A stretch of 64,000 nucleotides of DNA from Castellaniella sp040276065 (GTDB taxonomy: Bacteria > Pseudomonadota > Gammaproteobacteria > Burkholderiales > Burkholderiaceae_B): contig NZ_JBELOI010000001.1 in NCBI RefSeq assembly GCF_040276065.1, positions 558,001 through 622,000 on the forward strand, read 5' to 3'. The notes beneath the pieces are model-generated. The model saw only the letters and a list, made by a program, of their open reading frames with translations. It had not been told where the DNA came from and searched no databases. Shown in pieces: positions 1 to 9,603 of the stretch; positions within the stretch are counted from its first letter, which is position 1, and each line of letters opens with the position of its first letter. The position numbers were made by a program, and so were the translations under genes.

Positions 1-1473
1 CGCCGTCAGCCGCCTGCGGCTGGTATTGGGCAGGCTGCGGGTCCGGTGGCCCTCGAGCAGCGCCTCGATGCGCGGGTGGATGACCTTGGCGTCCTCGTCG
101 GTGTAGGGCGGCGGCAGCGGCGCACCAGGTTCGCTCGGGGCGGCCAGGGCGGTCGGCTCGGCTGCCACGCCGCCCATGCCCGCGATGCGGAAGGCATCGC
201 GAAAGCATTGGGTCACAAAGCCGCGGTGCGCTTCGAGGCGCCGCGTGAAATCTTCGGACGAGAGGCCCATGGCGCGGGCGAGCTCGGCGTGGCGCCCGGG
301 TTCCGCCGGCAGCAGATGTGTCTGCTCGTCCTCGCGGTATTGCAGCATGTGCTCGACCCGGCGCAGAAAGCCGTAGGCGGCCTCCAGCCCCTCGGCCTGC
401 GCCGGATCGAGCAGACCCGCGCGCCGCTGCTTGTGCAAGGCGGCAAGCAGGTTGCGCTGCTGCAGCGAGGGCAGGCGCCCGCCGCGAATGAGCTGGTTGA
501 GCTGGATCACGAATTCGATCTCGCGGATGCCGCCTTCGCCGAGCTTGATGTTGTGGCGCGTGTCCACGCCGTTGCGGGCGTGGGCGCGGCGCTGCCAGTC
601 CATGCGGATGCGCTCGCGCAGGCGCCGCAGTGCCGACAGTGCGTCGAAGTCGAAATATTTCCGATAGACGAAGGGCTGTCGCAGGGCCTCGAGCTGCCGT
701 GTCTGCGCCGCAAGGTCGTCTTCGGTGAAATAGGGGCAGAGGACCGGTCGCGCTTTCAGCCAGGCATAGCGTTCCCATTCGCGGCCCTGGGCGACCAGGT
801 AATTCTCGAGCGCATCCAGGCTCCAAGCGAGCGGCCCGCTGTCGCCATCCGGACGCAGGCGCAGGTCGGTGCGGAACACGAAGCCGTCGGCATCGATCTC
901 GGAGAGCGCCGGCATCATCATGCGACAGGCCTTGCCGTAGAACTCGTGATGACTGATGCGCCGGCGGCCATCGGTCTCGCCTTCCTCACCGTATAGCATG
1001 ATCAGGTCGATGTCCGATGAGACGTTCAGCTCTTTGCCGCCGAGCTTGCCCATGCCCAGGATGATCATGTCTTGCGGCGTGCCGGTTTCCGGATGCCGGG
1101 GGGTGCCATGGATTTCGATCAGCTCCCGCATGACCCCCCAATAGGCTTGGCCGATCGCCAGGTCGGCCAGCGCCGACATGGCGGTGACCACCTCGCGCAG
1201 GGGCGCCTGCGCGGCGATGTCACGTACCATGAGGGTGTAGAAGACGCGCTCGCGCAGCCGGCGCAGCGCCGGGCGCAGGTGGGCGACCGGTGGTGTCTCG
1301 CCGGGATTGCCCGTGGGTAGGATCTCCTCGAACCACTCTGCGATGGTCTTGCGCGTGACGGGTTGCGCCGCATCCTCGGCCAGCCGTTCCAGGAAGCGCG
1401 GCTGGGCCAGGGCCTTGCGGCGCAGGGCGCCGGACCAGCGCAAGGCGGGCTCTAATATAATGTCCTCGGACAT
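1..1473 (-). CDS. glnE: Glutamine synthetase adenylyltransferase/deadenylase, N-terminal part
   Basis: This bifunctional enzyme adenylylates and deadenylylates glutamine synthetase in the nitrogen-status cascade. The reading frame starts at the ATG ending at 1473 (MSEDIILEPAL) and stays open to the window edge, giving 491 codons, about half of a normal GlnE. The N-terminal nucleotidyltransferase core is visible: GKLGGKELNVSSDIDLI near residues 143-157, with the metal-binding DxD at Asp154/Asp156, and FRTDLRLRP near residue 200. That domain normally carries the deadenylylating activity. The helical part after residue 230 is typical. The gene is divergent from the yhdP-type gene with an 87 bp gap. 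The C-terminal adenylylation half lies outside the window. Confidence 0.95.
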   Translation of the reverse strand, partial: MSEDIILEPALRWSGALRRKALAQPRFLERLAEDAAQPVTRKTIAEWFEEILPTGNPGETPPVAHLRPALRRLRERVFYTLMVRDIAAQAPLREVVTAMSALADLAIGQAYWGVMRELIEIHGTPRHPETGTPQDMIILGMGKLGGKELNVSSDIDLIMLYGEEGETDGRRRISHHEFYGKACRMMMPALSEIDADGFVFRTDLRLRPDGDSGPLAWSLDALENYLVAQGREWERYAWLKARPVLCPYFTEDDLAAQTRQLEALRQPFVYRKYFDFDALSALRRLRERIRMDWQRRAHARNGVDTRHNIKLGEGGIREIEFVIQLNQLIRGGRLPSLQQRNLLAALHKQRRAGLLDPAQAEGLEAAYGFLRRVEHMLQYREDEQTHLLPAEPGRHAELARAMGLSSEDFTRRLEAHRGFVTQCFRDAFRIAGMGGVAAEPTALAAPSEPGAPLPPPYTDEDAKVIHPRIEALLEGHRTRSLPNTSRRRLTA

Positions 1474-1560
1474 GAAGGTTTAACCTCAGAGGGTTGTCGC
1501 GACTCTGCCTGTGGGACCTCGTGCCGCGGGGGGACCCCTAAAAATACTTCAAATGACGGC

Positions 1561-4500
1561 ATGCGCCAATCGATTTCAAGTGTCCGCATATCCTCTGGAT
1601 GGCCCCGCCGGATCATCGGCCTCGCTGTTTGCCTGTATTTCATCCTGGGTTTGACCCTGCTGGGTTTGCGCTACGCGGTCATGCCACAGATCGATCGCTG
1701 GCGTCCCGAGATCCAGGCGCAGCTCTCGGAAATGCTTGACCTGCCCGTGCAATTGGGCGAGATTCGCGCGGGGTGGCAGGGCTGGAATCCCGTGTTCGAG
1801 TTCGACGACGTCGTGCTGCGCAATGCGCGGGGTGTCGTCCTGCTCTCGATTCCGCAGACGCGGGCGCGCCTGAGTTGGCGCAGCATCTTGCGCCTGCGCC
1901 CCGGATTGCGCGTGTCGGTGCGCGGCATGGACCTGGCCCTGCGTCGCGATGCCGAGGATTCCGTGCGCATCCTCGGCCAGCGCATCCAGGCCCGGGGGCA
2001 GGGGGGCGGGGATGCGCGATGGCTGGCCTGGCTCGTGGCACAGCCGAGCATCGCCCTGCTCGACACCACGATCCGCTGGCGCGACGATTGGCGCGCCGCA
2101 CCCGAGCTCGTGTTCACCGACGTCCAGGCCATCCTCGACGGATCCGTGCACGGCGTGCTGTCGGCCTCGTTCTCCATGCGACCGCCGGATGATCTGGGTC
2201 AGGGGGTCGAGGTCCGGGCGCGCTTCGAGGACTCCGAACGGCTGGCGCAGGGCGAGTGGCCGCACGCGTATCGGGTGTACGCGGCGCTCGAGGACGTGCG
2301 GGCGGCCGCCTGGCGGCCCTGGGTGGACGTTCCCCCGCCCTTGCGCGATGGCCGCGCGACCTTGCGGGCCTGGGCCGAGGCCGGCCCGACCGGCGAGATC
2401 GCCGACCCCAGGATGACGCTCGAGGCGGCGGTTGACGATGTGGACTGGACCCAGTCCTCCACGACGCGCTTTCTAGCGCCTCGAGTCCGGGTCTACGCCC
2501 AGGGCCCCTGGAGCGGATGGCGGGCCGCCGTGGGCGGCGCGCCCGACGCGGACCACCCCTTGCACATCGCCATCCAGACCCGAGGCCTGGTCTTGAGCAA
2601 TCCGGAGTGGTTCCAGCACCCCATCGCCCTGGGGTGGCTGGATGCCGAGGCGCGGCTGCGGCTGGGCGATTCCCCGTCCGTGGACCTCGACCAGTTGCGC
2701 TGGCGCAATCCGGACATCGACGTCAGTGCGTCGGGGACGTGGCGCGCAAACGACCGCGCCGGCCTGATCAACGTCCAAGGGGTGATCGCGCGCGCGCAAC
2801 TCGCCGCGATTCATCGCTATCTGCCGCTCGAAGTGGACGCTGATGCGAGGGATTGGCTCGCCCACGGTCTGAAGGCGGGCATCCTGACAGACGCGCGTCT
2901 GCGCCTGAGCGGCGAGTTGGCCGAGTTTCCGTTCGGCGACCATCCCGAGGCGGGGGATTTTCTGGTCGCCGGCCCTTATCGCAGTGCGGTGATCGACTAT
3001 GTCCCGGCCGAGCCCACCTGGCCCATGCTGCAGGACATGGATGGCACGGCCGAGTTGCATCGCGTCGCGCTGTCGCTGACCGCCCGCCAGGCACGAATGC
3101 GGCCCACGGACGATACCGTCATCGATCTCGCGGACCTGCGCGCCGCCATCCCGGATATCGAGAATGACGCCATTCTGACCGTCTCTGGCGAAACCCGGGC
3201 CTCGGGCGCGGACTATATGGCGTTGCTCGCGCATACGCCCCTGAGCGGATTGCTCGATGAGGTATTCGACGACGCGCGGGCCTCGGGCGCTTGGCAGGTG
3301 CCATTGACATTGACCATACCCTTGGCGCACAGCGAGGATGCGCGGGTCGATGGTCGTGTCGTGCTCGATGACGCGGCCCTGCGTCTGATGCCGGGGATGC
3401 CCGAGTTCGAGGGCCTGAAGGGCGCCCTGCATTTCACCGAGGAGGGGATCGAGCCCGAGCCCGGCTTCACCCTGCGGGTACTGGGCGGCGAGGCCGGCCT
3501 GTCCGGGCGGTTGAGCGCCGGCCAGGGGCTGGCCATGCGGGGCCGCATGACGGCCGAAGCCCTGGCGGCCTATGTCGGCGTGCCCGGGATGTCCAGGGTC
3601 ACGGGGACTTTGCCCTACGAGGTTCGGCTTGCACGCGGTGACCGTGGCTACCGGCTGGCGTTGGCGTCCGACCTGCGGGGCCTGGCGCTGGATTTTCCCG
3701 CGCCGCTCGCCAAGCCCGGTCCGCAGGCAAGGACGCTACAGGTCGTCTGGTCCAACCAGGAGGCGCGCGACGACACGCTGAGCGTCGACCTGGGCACCGA
3801 CCTCTCGGTCCGATTGCGGCACCGCCGCGGCAAACGGGTCGGCCCCTATTTCTGGGCCGCGTCGGTCGGCCTGAACCGTGCGGCCCCGCCCCCGGCGGGT
3901 TTGACGATCGACATGGCCTATCCCCTGCTGGACATGGATGTCTGGAACGACATTGTGGGCGAGTTCTCTGCGCAGAGCGATGGCCGAAAGGGGGGGGAGG
4001 CCGCGCGCGAAGTATTCCCCGAACTGGAGGCGTTGAGCCTCCAGGCCGACGAGGTCCGCCTGCTTGGCATGCGGCTGGATCATGCGGTTCTGCGTCTCGT
4101 GCACGACCCGGATGCGGATCAATGGTCCATGAACGTACGCTCGAGCCAGACTTCCGGGACGCTCAAGTGGAGCGAAAAGAACGGCCAGGTGGTCGGCCGC
4201 GTGGCGGGCCGCTTCGCCCGCTTGAGCCTGGGCGACGATCCCGCGGAGGGGCCATCCCTGCTGCCGGAGATCACAACGAAAGAGATTTCCTTCGACGACG
4301 AGCTGGACATACCGGCGATCGTCCTGCAGGCCGACGACCTGCGGATCTATGGCCATTCGACGGGCCGCCTCGCGCTCGAGGGGGTCAAGGACGCGGCCAC
4401 CGGCGATTGGCGGCTCGAGTCCCTGTCCCTGGGTGACGAGCATGCCAAGGTTCGGGGCACGGGCTTGTGGCGCCTGCGGGGACCTCGTCGCGGCCTGCAC

Positions 4501-5157
4501 CTCACGGCTGCCGCCGAGATTTCGAACTTGGGCGAATGGTTGGACCGCGCGGGGTTCCGGGACGTGATGACGGGTGGCAAAGGGACGCTGAAGGGTAATT
4601 TCGAGTGGCGCGACTTGCCCTGGACGCATGATAAAGCCAACCTTGGCAGCATGCTGGAGATCTCGCTCGATGAAGGGCGCTTCAGCAAGCTGGGCTCGCA
4701 GTCGGCCAAATTGCTCGAACTGCTGTCCCTGCAGTCGATCGCCCGGCTCTCGAGCCTGGACCAGGGGCTTTCGGGTCTGACCAAAGAGGGGTTCCCCTTT
4801 GACCAACTGCGCGGCAAGCTTGATCTGTCGCGGGGGGTGGTCCAGGCGCGCGACTATAAGGTGATCGGGCCCGTGGGCACTATTTTGCTCGAAGGCGCCT
4901 CCAACATCATCGACGAGACGTTCGACATGCAGGCGGTCATCGTGCCCAATTTGGACGTCAGCGGCGCGGCGATCGCTGCTGGAATCGCCATCAATCCGGT
5001 CATCGGCATTGGCGCCTTTCTGAGTCAATGGGTGCTCAAGAATCCATTGGCTCGGGCCATGACGGTACGCTACCGGGTCACGGGCCCTTGGGACGACCCG
5101 GTCGTCACCGAGGTCGGCGGCGCGGACGCCCCCACAGCCGACAAGGCCGAGAGATGA
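1561..5157 (+). CDS. yhdP: YhdP-type AsmA-like protein (TIGR02099 family)
   Basis: This very large (1198 aa) protein belongs to the YhdP/AsmA-like group. Family members are inner-membrane anchored and span the periplasm; in E. coli YhdP works with TamB and YdbH in phospholipid movement to the outer membrane. One N-terminal membrane segment is visible at about residues 20-40 (IIGLAVCLYFILGLTLLGL). It is followed by a long periplasmic beta-rich region. The C-terminal end carries the conserved block with NIIDETFDMQAVIVPNLDVS and AGIAINPVIGIGAFLSQWVL. The start at 1561 fits the membrane anchor. A second, diverged copy of the last 430 or so residues lies at 15536-16856. Product assignment is firm; the transport role is inferred from the family. 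Confidence 0.9.
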   Translation: MRQSISSVRISSGWPRRIIGLAVCLYFILGLTLLGLRYAVMPQIDRWRPEIQAQLSEMLDLPVQLGEIRAGWQGWNPVFEFDDVVLRNARGVVLLSIPQTRARLSWRSILRLRPGLRVSVRGMDLALRRDAEDSVRILGQRIQARGQGGGDARWLAWLVAQPSIALLDTTIRWRDDWRAAPELVFTDVQAILDGSVHGVLSASFSMRPPDDLGQGVEVRARFEDSERLAQGEWPHAYRVYAALEDVRAAAWRPWVDVPPPLRDGRATLRAWAEAGPTGEIADPRMTLEAAVDDVDWTQSSTTRFLAPRVRVYAQGPWSGWRAAVGGAPDADHPLHIAIQTRGLVLSNPEWFQHPIALGWLDAEARLRLGDSPSVDLDQLRWRNPDIDVSASGTWRANDRAGLINVQGVIARAQLAAIHRYLPLEVDADARDWLAHGLKAGILTDARLRLSGELAEFPFGDHPEAGDFLVAGPYRSAVIDYVPAEPTWPMLQDMDGTAELHRVALSLTARQARMRPTDDTVIDLADLRAAIPDIENDAILTVSGETRASGADYMALLAHTPLSGLLDEVFDDARASGAWQVPLTLTIPLAHSEDARVDGRVVLDDAALRLMPGMPEFEGLKGALHFTEEGIEPEPGFTLRVLGGEAGLSGRLSAGQGLAMRGRMTAEALAAYVGVPGMSRVTGTLPYEVRLARGDRGYRLALASDLRGLALDFPAPLAKPGPQARTLQVVWSNQEARDDTLSVDLGTDLSVRLRHRRGKRVGPYFWAASVGLNRAAPPPAGLTIDMAYPLLDMDVWNDIVGEFSAQSDGRKGGEAAREVFPELEALSLQADEVRLLGMRLDHAVLRLVHDPDADQWSMNVRSSQTSGTLKWSEKNGQVVGRVAGRFARLSLGDDPAEGPSLLPEITTKEISFDDELDIPAIVLQADDLRIYGHSTGRLALEGVKDAATGDWRLESLSLGDEHAKVRGTGLWRLRGPRRGLHLTAAAEISNLGEWLDRAGFRDVMTGGKGTLKGNFEWRDLPWTHDKANLGSMLEISLDEGRFSKLGSQSAKLLELLSLQSIARLSSLDQGLSGLTKEGFPFDQLRGKLDLSRGVVQARDYKVIGPVGTILLEGASNIIDETFDMQAVIVPNLDVSGAAIAAGIAINPVIGIGAFLSQWVLKNPLARAMTVRYRVTGPWDDPVVTEVGGADAPTADKAER

Positions 5158-5187
5158 GCGTCGATCACACCATGCCTGCCCGAGGCC

Positions 5188-5937
5188 CTACCAGATAAAG
5201 AAAATAATGGTCATCAGCGTGCCGATCGACACCACCCCGGCGCGCAGCCAGCGGCTCGGAATGCGTCTGGCCCAGCGCGCGCCCACGTAGCCGCCGATGA
5301 TGGCCGCCACCATCATCAGGCCGGCATGGCCCCAGTACACCAAGCCCCCCCAGGCATAGACGACAGTTGCAATCGTGGTCAGGATGGCCGATGCCGCATT
5401 TTTGAGCCCGTTCATGAAGTTCAGGTCCGAGAACCCCAGGGCGCCAAAAAGGGCCAGCAGTATGATGCCGAGGCCGCCATTGAAATAGCCGCCGTACACG
5501 GCAACGGCAAAGACGCCGAGGAATGTGGCCGTCGTGCCGGCGTTGCTTTTGCGCGTGCCGCGGGCTTGCACCAGAGGCCATAGCGCGAACCACAGCGTCG
5601 CCACCAGCATGAACCATGGCACGATCTGGCGGAATGCCGCGTTGGGGGTTATTTGCAGCAGTATGGCACCGCAGACCCCGCCGGCCAGGCTGGCGACGAC
5701 GATCGTGCGCAGGCTGATATCCCGCCTGCGCTGCAGGTCTTCACGAAACCCCAGGGTACTGGCGATGTAGCCGGGCAGTAGCGCCACGGTGCCGGTGGCA
5801 TTGGCGATGACGGGCGGTACGCCGACGGCCATCAGCGCCGGCAGGGTCAGAAAAGTGCCGCCGCCGGCGGCGGCATTCAGCAGGCCGCCGCCGAAGGCAG
5901 CAACGATGAGTATTGCGAGGTCGATGGGATCGCCCAT
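5188..5937 (-). CDS. TSUP family (TauE/SafE) membrane exporter
   Basis: This is a 249 aa integral membrane protein of the TSUP family, whose members move sulfite, sulfoacetate or other organosulfur/organic anions. The N-terminus has the family hallmark AAFGGGLLNAAAGGGTFLTLPAL at the first half-repeat and a second half with NGLKNAASAILTT followed by GGYVGARWARRIP. About seven or eight hydrophobic segments can be counted. It lies 80 bp after the ABC ATPase and on the same strand, so it is probably the last gene of the 5188-10988 transport operon. It ends 30 bp from the convergent yhdP-type gene. The substrate cannot be read from the sequence. Confidence 0.85.
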   Translation of the reverse strand: MGDPIDLAILIVAAFGGGLLNAAAGGGTFLTLPALMAVGVPPVIANATGTVALLPGYIASTLGFREDLQRRRDISLRTIVVASLAGGVCGAILLQITPNAAFRQIVPWFMLVATLWFALWPLVQARGTRKSNAGTTATFLGVFAVAVYGGYFNGGLGIILLALFGALGFSDLNFMNGLKNAASAILTTIATVVYAWGGLVYWGHAGLMMVAAIIGGYVGARWARRIPSRWLRAGVVSIGTLMTIIFFIW

Positions 5938-6017
5938 TGTTATGGCTCGGCTCCATTGTGCGCACCCTGGGCCGATGGCACTTTGAAAGTGTATTTCATG
6001 TATCTACGAATCATATA

Positions 6018-6788
6018 CTATTCGGTCATCGCCTGGGCGTTCAATAGTTTCCGGACACGCCCGACGGCGTTGTGATAGACCTCGGACTTCATGCTGGCAA
6101 AGGTCCGGGGCCGCTCGAGGTCCACAGGGACGATCTCGCGCACTTGGCCAGGTCGCGAGGTCATGACGATGACGCGGTCGGCCAGAAATACCGCTTCTGA
6201 GATCGAATGGGTAACCAGCATGATGGTTTTCTTGGTTTCCATCCAGATGCGTTGAACTTCCATATTCATGGCCTCGCGCGTCATCGCGTCCAGCGCGCCG
6301 AACGGCTCGTCCATCAATAGCAGCGAGGGTTGGTGAATCAGCGCGCGGCACAACGCCACGCGCTGCTGCATTCCGCCCGACAACTCGTATGGGCTGCGTT
6401 CCTCGAAGCCCTCCAGGCCGACCAGCGAGATCAGCTTGCTGATTTCGTCGGCGTACTGTTGACGATCCAGCTTGCGGATGTCGAGCGGCAATTCGATGTT
6501 GCGCCGCACTGACCGCCAGGGCAGGAGGACGGGGGTCTGGAAAACAATGCCGATCTCGGATACCGGGCCTTGCACGGGCTTGCCGTCGATCCGCACGGCG
6601 CCGTTCGAGGCGGGCACCAAGCCGCCCAATATCCGCAGCAAGGTGCTTTTCCCGCAGCCCGAGGTGCCGACCACGGCGACGAATTCATGTTCGGCGACCT
6701 CGAAGCTGACGTCCTGCAAGGCAGTCACGATGCCCTGTTTCGTAGAGAATTTTTTACTGATCCCCTCGAACTCGATCGCCTTTTTCAT
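6018..6788 (-). CDS. ABC transporter ATP-binding protein, NitT/TauT (SsuB/TauB) type
   Basis: This is the ATPase of a nitrate/sulfonate/taurine-type importer. Walker A is GTSGCGKSTLLRILGG, the Q-loop region is GIVFQTPVLLPWRSVRRNI, the signature is ELSGGMQQRVALCRAL, and Walker B with the catalytic Glu is LLLMDEPFGALD. About 256 aa is normal for the family. The ATG ending at 6788 is preferred because it follows a GGGA stretch, whereas an in-frame ATG 15 bp upstream has no ribosome site. The start overlaps the end of the binding-protein gene, which implies translational coupling. The presence of ureohydrolase and M20 peptidase genes in the operon suggests a nitrogenous substrate (inference). Confidence 0.92.
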   Translation of the reverse strand: MKKAIEFEGISKKFSTKQGIVTALQDVSFEVAEHEFVAVVGTSGCGKSTLLRILGGLVPASNGAVRIDGKPVQGPVSEIGIVFQTPVLLPWRSVRRNIELPLDIRKLDRQQYADEISKLISLVGLEGFEERSPYELSGGMQQRVALCRALIHQPSLLLMDEPFGALDAMTREAMNMEVQRIWMETKKTIMLVTHSISEAVFLADRVIVMTSRPGQVREIVPVDLERPRTFASMKSEVYHNAVGRVRKLLNAQAMTE

Positions 6789-6792
6789 AGAT

Positions 6793-7830
6793 TCAATTCC
6801 CATTTTCAGGCAGGTATTGGTTGGTATACAACAGGTTCATCGCCGTGGCCTTGGGCAATCCGCCGTATTTCAGCAGAATGTCCTGGGTTTCCTGCCAGTC
6901 ACGCTCGTCCATCCAGCCCAAGGGTTTGCCCGCGGTGTAGGGCGTCTCGAACGCGGGGAGCGAAAGTTCCCACTGCCTCAACAGGGTGCTGCGCGTGTCG
7001 GCCTGCTGCGGGTAGTAGGACAGGAGGGCATCGACGGCCGCTTCCGGGTTTTTCGCGGCCTGCTCGAATGCCGCGCGCGTGGCGCGCACAAAGCCGCGGA
7101 CGGCTTCCGGGTTTTTTTTCGCAAACTCGGTGTTCGACACGATGCCGTTGGCCAGCATGTTTACGCCAAAGTCAGAGAAGCGGAAGTAGTGCACCTTGAT
7201 GCCTTTTTCCTCGGCTTGGGCGACCTGCTGGTTTACGTTGCCTGGGATGGCATCCACCCGTCCTTGCAGGAATAAAGCCAGCTTGGCGGTTGCGGCAGGC
7301 TGGATGACCTCGATCTTTGAGGCGTCGACCCCGTTTTTGGCCAACAATGCGGGCAGGATCTGGGCTGACGACTCGGCCGGGGAATAGGCCATCGTGTGCC
7401 CCTCGAGCTCTTTTGGAGTCTTGATCGGCTTGTCCGCCCGCGAAATGACGCACAGGGCGCCGCTGAGCACGCGCATCACGGCGATGATGGGCAGCTTTTG
7501 CTCGACGCCACGGATCATGGTCGCGAAATCTTGAAAACCCAGATCCTGGTTGCCGCGGGCGATCTGCTGGGCCAGAGTGGCGGAACCCGAGCCCTCGGTG
7601 ATTTTGACGTCCAGGCCTTCTTTTGCGTACAGGCCGTTCTTCAGGCCCAGGAAAAACGCCGCGTGCGTGCCATACAGCGACCAGTCCAGCCCGAAATTCA
7701 CGGGCATCAATGCCTTGCCGGCCGAGAACGCGGGCGCGCTGTACAGGACTGGCGATCCGGCAGCCAGGCTTGCTGTCGACAGCAGGTATTTCAGAGTCTT
7801 GCGTTTGGCGGGTTTGAATAGTTGTTGCAT
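6793..7830 (-). CDS. ABC transporter substrate-binding protein, NMT1/THI5-like
   Basis: This is the periplasmic ligand-binding subunit of the NitT/TauT-type importer. The N-terminus (MQQLFKPAKRKTLKYLLSTA) resembles an export signal with a basic stretch and a hydrophobic core ending near AFSAGKA. The mature part begins VNFGLDWSLYGTHAAFFLGLKNGLYAKEGLDV in the family style and includes GSGSATLAQQIARGNQDLGF. The start at 7830 is chosen because GGAGG lies 5 nt upstream; an ATG 12 bp earlier would bury that site. The protein is about 345 aa, normal for the family. It sits between the permease and the ATPase. The ligand is unknown. Confidence 0.9.
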   Translation of the reverse strand: MQQLFKPAKRKTLKYLLSTASLAAGSPVLYSAPAFSAGKALMPVNFGLDWSLYGTHAAFFLGLKNGLYAKEGLDVKITEGSGSATLAQQIARGNQDLGFQDFATMIRGVEQKLPIIAVMRVLSGALCVISRADKPIKTPKELEGHTMAYSPAESSAQILPALLAKNGVDASKIEVIQPAATAKLALFLQGRVDAIPGNVNQQVAQAEEKGIKVHYFRFSDFGVNMLANGIVSNTEFAKKNPEAVRGFVRATRAAFEQAAKNPEAAVDALLSYYPQQADTRSTLLRQWELSLPAFETPYTAGKPLGWMDERDWQETQDILLKYGGLPKATAMNLLYTNQYLPENGN

Positions 7831-7852
7831 GATCTCCTCCATCTGTGGTGGG

Positions 7853-8623
7853 TTACATCGTGGGTTGTACGTCCTTCAAGCGGATTGATTGGTGCCAGGG
7901 GATCATCACGCGCTCCACCAGGGCTACGGCGTAATACAGGACGACGCCGATGATCATCAGCATGATCAGTACGGCGAAAAGCAGGGTGGTGTTCAAATCC
8001 GCGTTGGCGCGGATCAGCAGGTAGCCCAGCCCTTCGTTCGAGCTGACCCATTCCGCAATCACGGCGCCTACGACGGCGAAGGCGACCGAGACCTTCAGCC
8101 CCGCGAAAATATTCGGCAATGCGATGGGCAGGCGGAACTGCCAGAAGAGCTGCATGCGGCTGGCACGCATGGAGTAGGCCAATTCCAGCATCTCGCCCTC
8201 GATGGAGCGAAGGCCGACCACGGTCGAGATCACCACCGGGAAAAAGGCGACCAAAAAGGTGACGATCAATTTTGGCGCCAGGCCCAAGCCGAACCAGACG
8301 ATGATCAGGGGGGCCAGGGCGACCTTGGGAAAGGTCTGCGACAGGATCAGCCAAGGCATCAAGGCCTTGTCCACGGTGCGCGAGCTCACGATTGCGATTG
8401 CCAGGCCGATGCCGAGGACAATGCTGAGCAGGAACCCGCCGACGGTTTCGTAGGTGGTCACCCAGGTGTGCCACAGCAGGAAGGGAAACTCATTGACGAT
8501 TTTCCCGAATACGTCGCCCGGCAAGGGCAGCAGATAGGATGGTACGCCAAAGACCAGTACGGCCGCGTACCAGAGCGCGAGCACGAGTATCGCGGTTGCG
8601 GTGGGGAAGATGAAATCTTTCAA
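7853..8623 (-). CDS. ABC transporter permease, NitT/TauT type, probable TTG start
   Basis: This is the membrane channel subunit (about 256 aa, roughly six membrane segments). The cytoplasmic EAA loop that contacts the ATPase is recognisable around GEMLELAYSMRASRMQLFW and RLPIALPNIFAGLKV. An ATG at 8671 would overlap the ureohydrolase gene by 52 bp. A TTG ending at 8623 is more likely: it overlaps the ureohydrolase stop codon (TTGA) and has GGAG about 7 nt upstream. That places the product start at LKDFIFPTATAIL, immediately before the first membrane segment, as expected. The choice of start is inference; the function call is firm. Confidence 0.88.
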   Translation of the reverse strand: MKDFIFPTATAILVLALWYAAVLVFGVPSYLLPLPGDVFGKIVNEFPFLLWHTWVTTYETVGGFLLSIVLGIGLAIAIVSSRTVDKALMPWLILSQTFPKVALAPLIIVWFGLGLAPKLIVTFLVAFFPVVISTVVGLRSIEGEMLELAYSMRASRMQLFWQFRLPIALPNIFAGLKVSVAFAVVGAVIAEWVSSNEGLGYLLIRANADLNTTLLFAVLIMLMIIGVVLYYAVALVERVMIPWHQSIRLKDVQPTM

Positions 8624-9603
8624 TTGCGATCTCCGTTCGAGGTGCCAGCGGCCAGAGCCAGCCATAGACATTGCCAGGCCACCGTTGCCGCCAAGTACGC
8701 GGTCTGGCCATGCGGATCGTGCGGGGGACTGACGGTGTTGATGTCAAAGGCGACGAAATTCAAGCCCTGCAGGCCTTCGAGCAAGGCCAGGCCTTCGCCC
8801 GCCAAGGCTCCGCCCCACACAGGGGCGCACACTCCGGGGGCGCATGAGGGATCAAAAAAATCCATGTCAAAACACAGGTACACCGGCCGACCCTTCAGGC
8901 GTTGGTGCAGATGGCCCAGCAGATGATCGGTTCCGCGTGCGCGCCAGTCGTTGAATTCGATCACCTCGTAGCCAAGAGACCGGGTGTGGGCGAGCACGCC
9001 GGGCATGAACGTTGGACCGCGCGCGCCGATGTGGATCGAGGCGCCGGCATCGATCAGGCCTTCCTCGGCCGCGCGAGTGAAGGTCGTCGCCGTGTTATGG
9101 CCCGTCATGTCGTAGGCATCGGTGTGCGCATCGAAATGCAGCACTGCCAGGTCGGCGTGTTCGCCGGCCAGGGCGCGCAGTTGCGGCAGGGTGACCGCGC
9201 CGTCGCCGCCGAATGTGATCGGGATGGCCCCGGCCGCGGCGATCGAGGCCACGGCCCTCTGGATGTTCGGGTACGAGGACTCGACCGAGCCGGGGGTCAA
9301 GATCACGTCGCCACAGTCGACGAGGCCCAGAGCTTGGATCGGATCGGTGTCGGGGCCGGTCACGGAAAAGCGCCGCACCAGCGTGGACTGCTGGCGGATC
9401 GCGGACGGGCCCAGTCGGGCGCCGATGCGTGTAGGGTGCGAGCCACAGTCAAAAGGGACGCCCAATATGGCAGCGCGGGCGCCGCGCGGGTCGGTGGCCA
9501 GCGGCACCCCCATGAAGCTGGCCGCGCTCGTGGGCTGTGCGAATGACGTCAGGCCTGTGGCGCGTGCCGCCGGCGTGAGGCCGGGTTGAGATGATGTGGT
9601 CAT
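8620..9603 (-). CDS. Ureohydrolase (arginase/agmatinase fold) lacking one metal-binding His
   Basis: This 327 aa protein has the arginase/agmatinase fold, whose members hydrolyse guanidino or formimino groups with a two-metal centre. Present are DAHTD (Asp158, His160, Asp162) and FDMDFFDP (Asp246, Asp248). The first motif, usually GGDH, reads GGDG at residues 132-135, so the family's first metal-binding His is a Gly. The APG and GG elements after the second aspartate pair are kept (SCAPGVCAPVWGG). The gene overlaps the M20 peptidase stop/start by 4 bp and the permease by 4 bp. The true substrate may be an altered guanidino or related compound imported by the adjacent ABC system. It may also bind only one metal. 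Confidence 0.85.
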   Translation of the reverse strand: MTTSSQPGLTPAARATGLTSFAQPTSAASFMGVPLATDPRGARAAILGVPFDCGSHPTRIGARLGPSAIRQQSTLVRRFSVTGPDTDPIQALGLVDCGDVILTPGSVESSYPNIQRAVASIAAAGAIPITFGGDGAVTLPQLRALAGEHADLAVLHFDAHTDAYDMTGHNTATTFTRAAEEGLIDAGASIHIGARGPTFMPGVLAHTRSLGYEVIEFNDWRARGTDHLLGHLHQRLKGRPVYLCFDMDFFDPSCAPGVCAPVWGGALAGEGLALLEGLQGLNFVAFDINTVSPPHDPHGQTAYLAATVAWQCLWLALAAGTSNGDRN

